Source: Flavisolibacter sp.
Lineage (GTDB): Bacteria > Bacteroidota > Bacteroidia > Chitinophagales > Chitinophagaceae
Assembly (NCBI GenBank): GCA_017745135.1
Contig: JAGIAB010000174.1
Location: forward strand, 3,460 to 10,085
Length of the DNA: 6,626 bases
Reading direction: 5' to 3'
Under the pieces are notes generated by a model. It was not told where the DNA came from and ran no database searches. It saw only the letters and a list, made by a program, of their open reading frames with translations. Shown piece after piece: positions 5,943 to 6,626 of the stretch; position 1 is the first letter of the stretch; each line of letters begins with the position of its first letter. The position numbers and the translations under genes were made by a program.

Positions 5943-5950
5943 CAATTTTG
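5943..5950 (+). promoter_or_regulatory. Candidate -7 element CAATTTTG of the GH9 gene
   Basis: CAATTTTG differs from TAnnTTTG only at the first base and lies 12 bases before the GH9 ATG. This would leave an almost leaderless message. An alternative, poorer TATTTTCT lies a little upstream. The rest of the 247-base divergent region shows no other strong signal. Confidence 0.3.
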
Positions 5951-5962
5951 TAAATTCCCTAA

Positions 5963-6626
5963 ATGAAATTGCTTGCATCCTCCACTACCATTTTACTGCT
6001 TGTTGCTTTTTTTTCCTTCGTAAAAAAAGATCCGGAACAAAACACATGGATACGTGTTAACTATTTGGGTTATCAACCCAAAGGAGTAAAAGTTGCCGTG
6101 TGGTGCTCAAAATCAAATGATGGCATCAAAACCTTTCAACTCATTGATGCAGAAACAAGGAAAATTGCTTTCAGTGCTGCTGCCGGAAAAGCATTTGGTG
6201 CGTATGGACCTTTTTCCCAAACCTACCGTTTGAATTTTTCTTCTTTCAAAAAGTCCGGTAAATATTATTTGCAGGTTGGTAAAATAAAATCGCCTGAATT
6301 CAGAATTGAGGAAAATGTTTATGATGGCGCTGCTGATTTTTGTTTGCGGTACATGAGGCAACAACGTACGGGTTTCAATCCTTTCCTGAAAGACAGTTGC
6401 CATACTCATGATGGATATGTATTGTACGGGGAAAAAGCAGGCATTAAAGACAGTACACGCATTGATGTTGTTGGTGGCTGGCATGATGCCAGTGATTATC
6501 TTCAATATTCCACAACGTCTGCAAACGCCACGTATCATTTGTTGATGGCATACAGAGATTTTCCAAATGTTTTTACAGATGGAAAATTAGCCAACGGGCT
6601 CGATGGAAAAAATGGAATGGCCGATG
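5963..6626 (+). CDS. Glycoside hydrolase family 9 enzyme, N-terminal part (truncated by window edge)
   Basis: The frame is open from ATG 5963 to the window end, giving 221 residues of a protein that normally exceeds 550. MKLLASSTTILLLVAFFSFV is a Sec signal peptide without a lipobox Cys. Residues about 28-116 (IRVNYLGYQPKGVKVAVW through KSPEFRIEE) are the cellulase N-terminal Ig-like domain (CelD_N). The GH9 (alpha/alpha)6 barrel then begins at YDGAADFCLRYMRQQRTGFN. GGWHDASDYLQY (171-182) corresponds to the family's GGWHDAGDY motif, whose two Asp residues (175 and 178 here) position and activate the nucleophilic water of this inverting family; Ser177 replaces the usual Gly. The C-terminal catalytic Glu and any secretion or carbohydrate-binding domains lie beyond the edge. 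Its role is probably export and cleavage of beta-1,4-glucan or a related glycan such as chitosan-type or glucosaminide substrates; which one cannot be told from this half. ATG 5963 is chosen because the signal peptide starts there. Confidence 0.9.
   Translation, partial: MKLLASSTTILLLVAFFSFVKKDPEQNTWIRVNYLGYQPKGVKVAVWCSKSNDGIKTFQLIDAETRKIAFSAAAGKAFGAYGPFSQTYRLNFSSFKKSGKYYLQVGKIKSPEFRIEENVYDGAADFCLRYMRQQRTGFNPFLKDSCHTHDGYVLYGEKAGIKDSTRIDVVGGWHDASDYLQYSTTSANATYHLLMAYRDFPNVFTDGKLANGLDGKNGMAD

Noticed and set aside
6113..6538. 141-residue minus-strand frame opposite the GH9 gene
   Set aside because: The plus strand encodes clear CelD_N and GH9 motifs across the same bases; the reverse frame has no domain signature.

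Overview
The window looks like a chromosomal segment from a Bacteroidota bacterium, most likely of the Chitinophagaceae type. The support is moderately AT-rich DNA, TAnnTTTG promoter elements (the Bacteroidota -7 consensus) in front of two genes, no clear Shine-Dalgarno sequences, a secreted 'head GIN domain' (DUF2807) protein, and a family 9 glycoside hydrolase. This placement rests on recognised family traits; no search was run.

Layout. (1) Bases 1-120 are the last 39 codons of an aldo/keto reductase. A short GC-rich hairpin element follows, then an HSDL2-like short-chain dehydrogenase on the same strand (220-1044). (2) A hairpin terminator separates this gene from lysS, which lies convergently on the minus strand (1128-2693). 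Upstream of lysS, on the same strand, is a flavin-reductase-family gene (2840-3721). (3) A divergent intergenic region containing a small repeated and palindromic motif leads to a secreted DUF2807 protein (3879-4595). (4) The DUF2807 gene and a fumarylacetoacetate-hydrolase-family gene (4717-5715, minus) converge on a compact structure: a 16-bp bidirectional terminator hairpin nested inside a perfect 24-bp inverted repeat whose arms touch both stop codons. (5) After a divergent promoter region, a GH9 gene begins at 5963 and runs off the right edge; its N-terminal Ig-like domain and catalytic Asp motif are visible.

How the genes relate. This is a mosaic of mostly single-gene units with alternating orientation, not one operon. 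lysS is housekeeping. The aldo/keto reductase, SDR, flavin reductase and FAH-family protein are cytosolic small-molecule enzymes. The FAH-family and flavin-reductase proteins could both serve aromatic or amino-acid catabolism, but position alone does not prove a link. The DUF2807 and GH9 proteins are exported.

I found no mobile element, CRISPR array, RNA gene or obviously new multi-gene system. The most notable signals are non-coding: the nested inverted repeat at 4595-4729, the repeat-like element at 121-180, and the TTCGTTATA motif pair before the DUF2807 gene.
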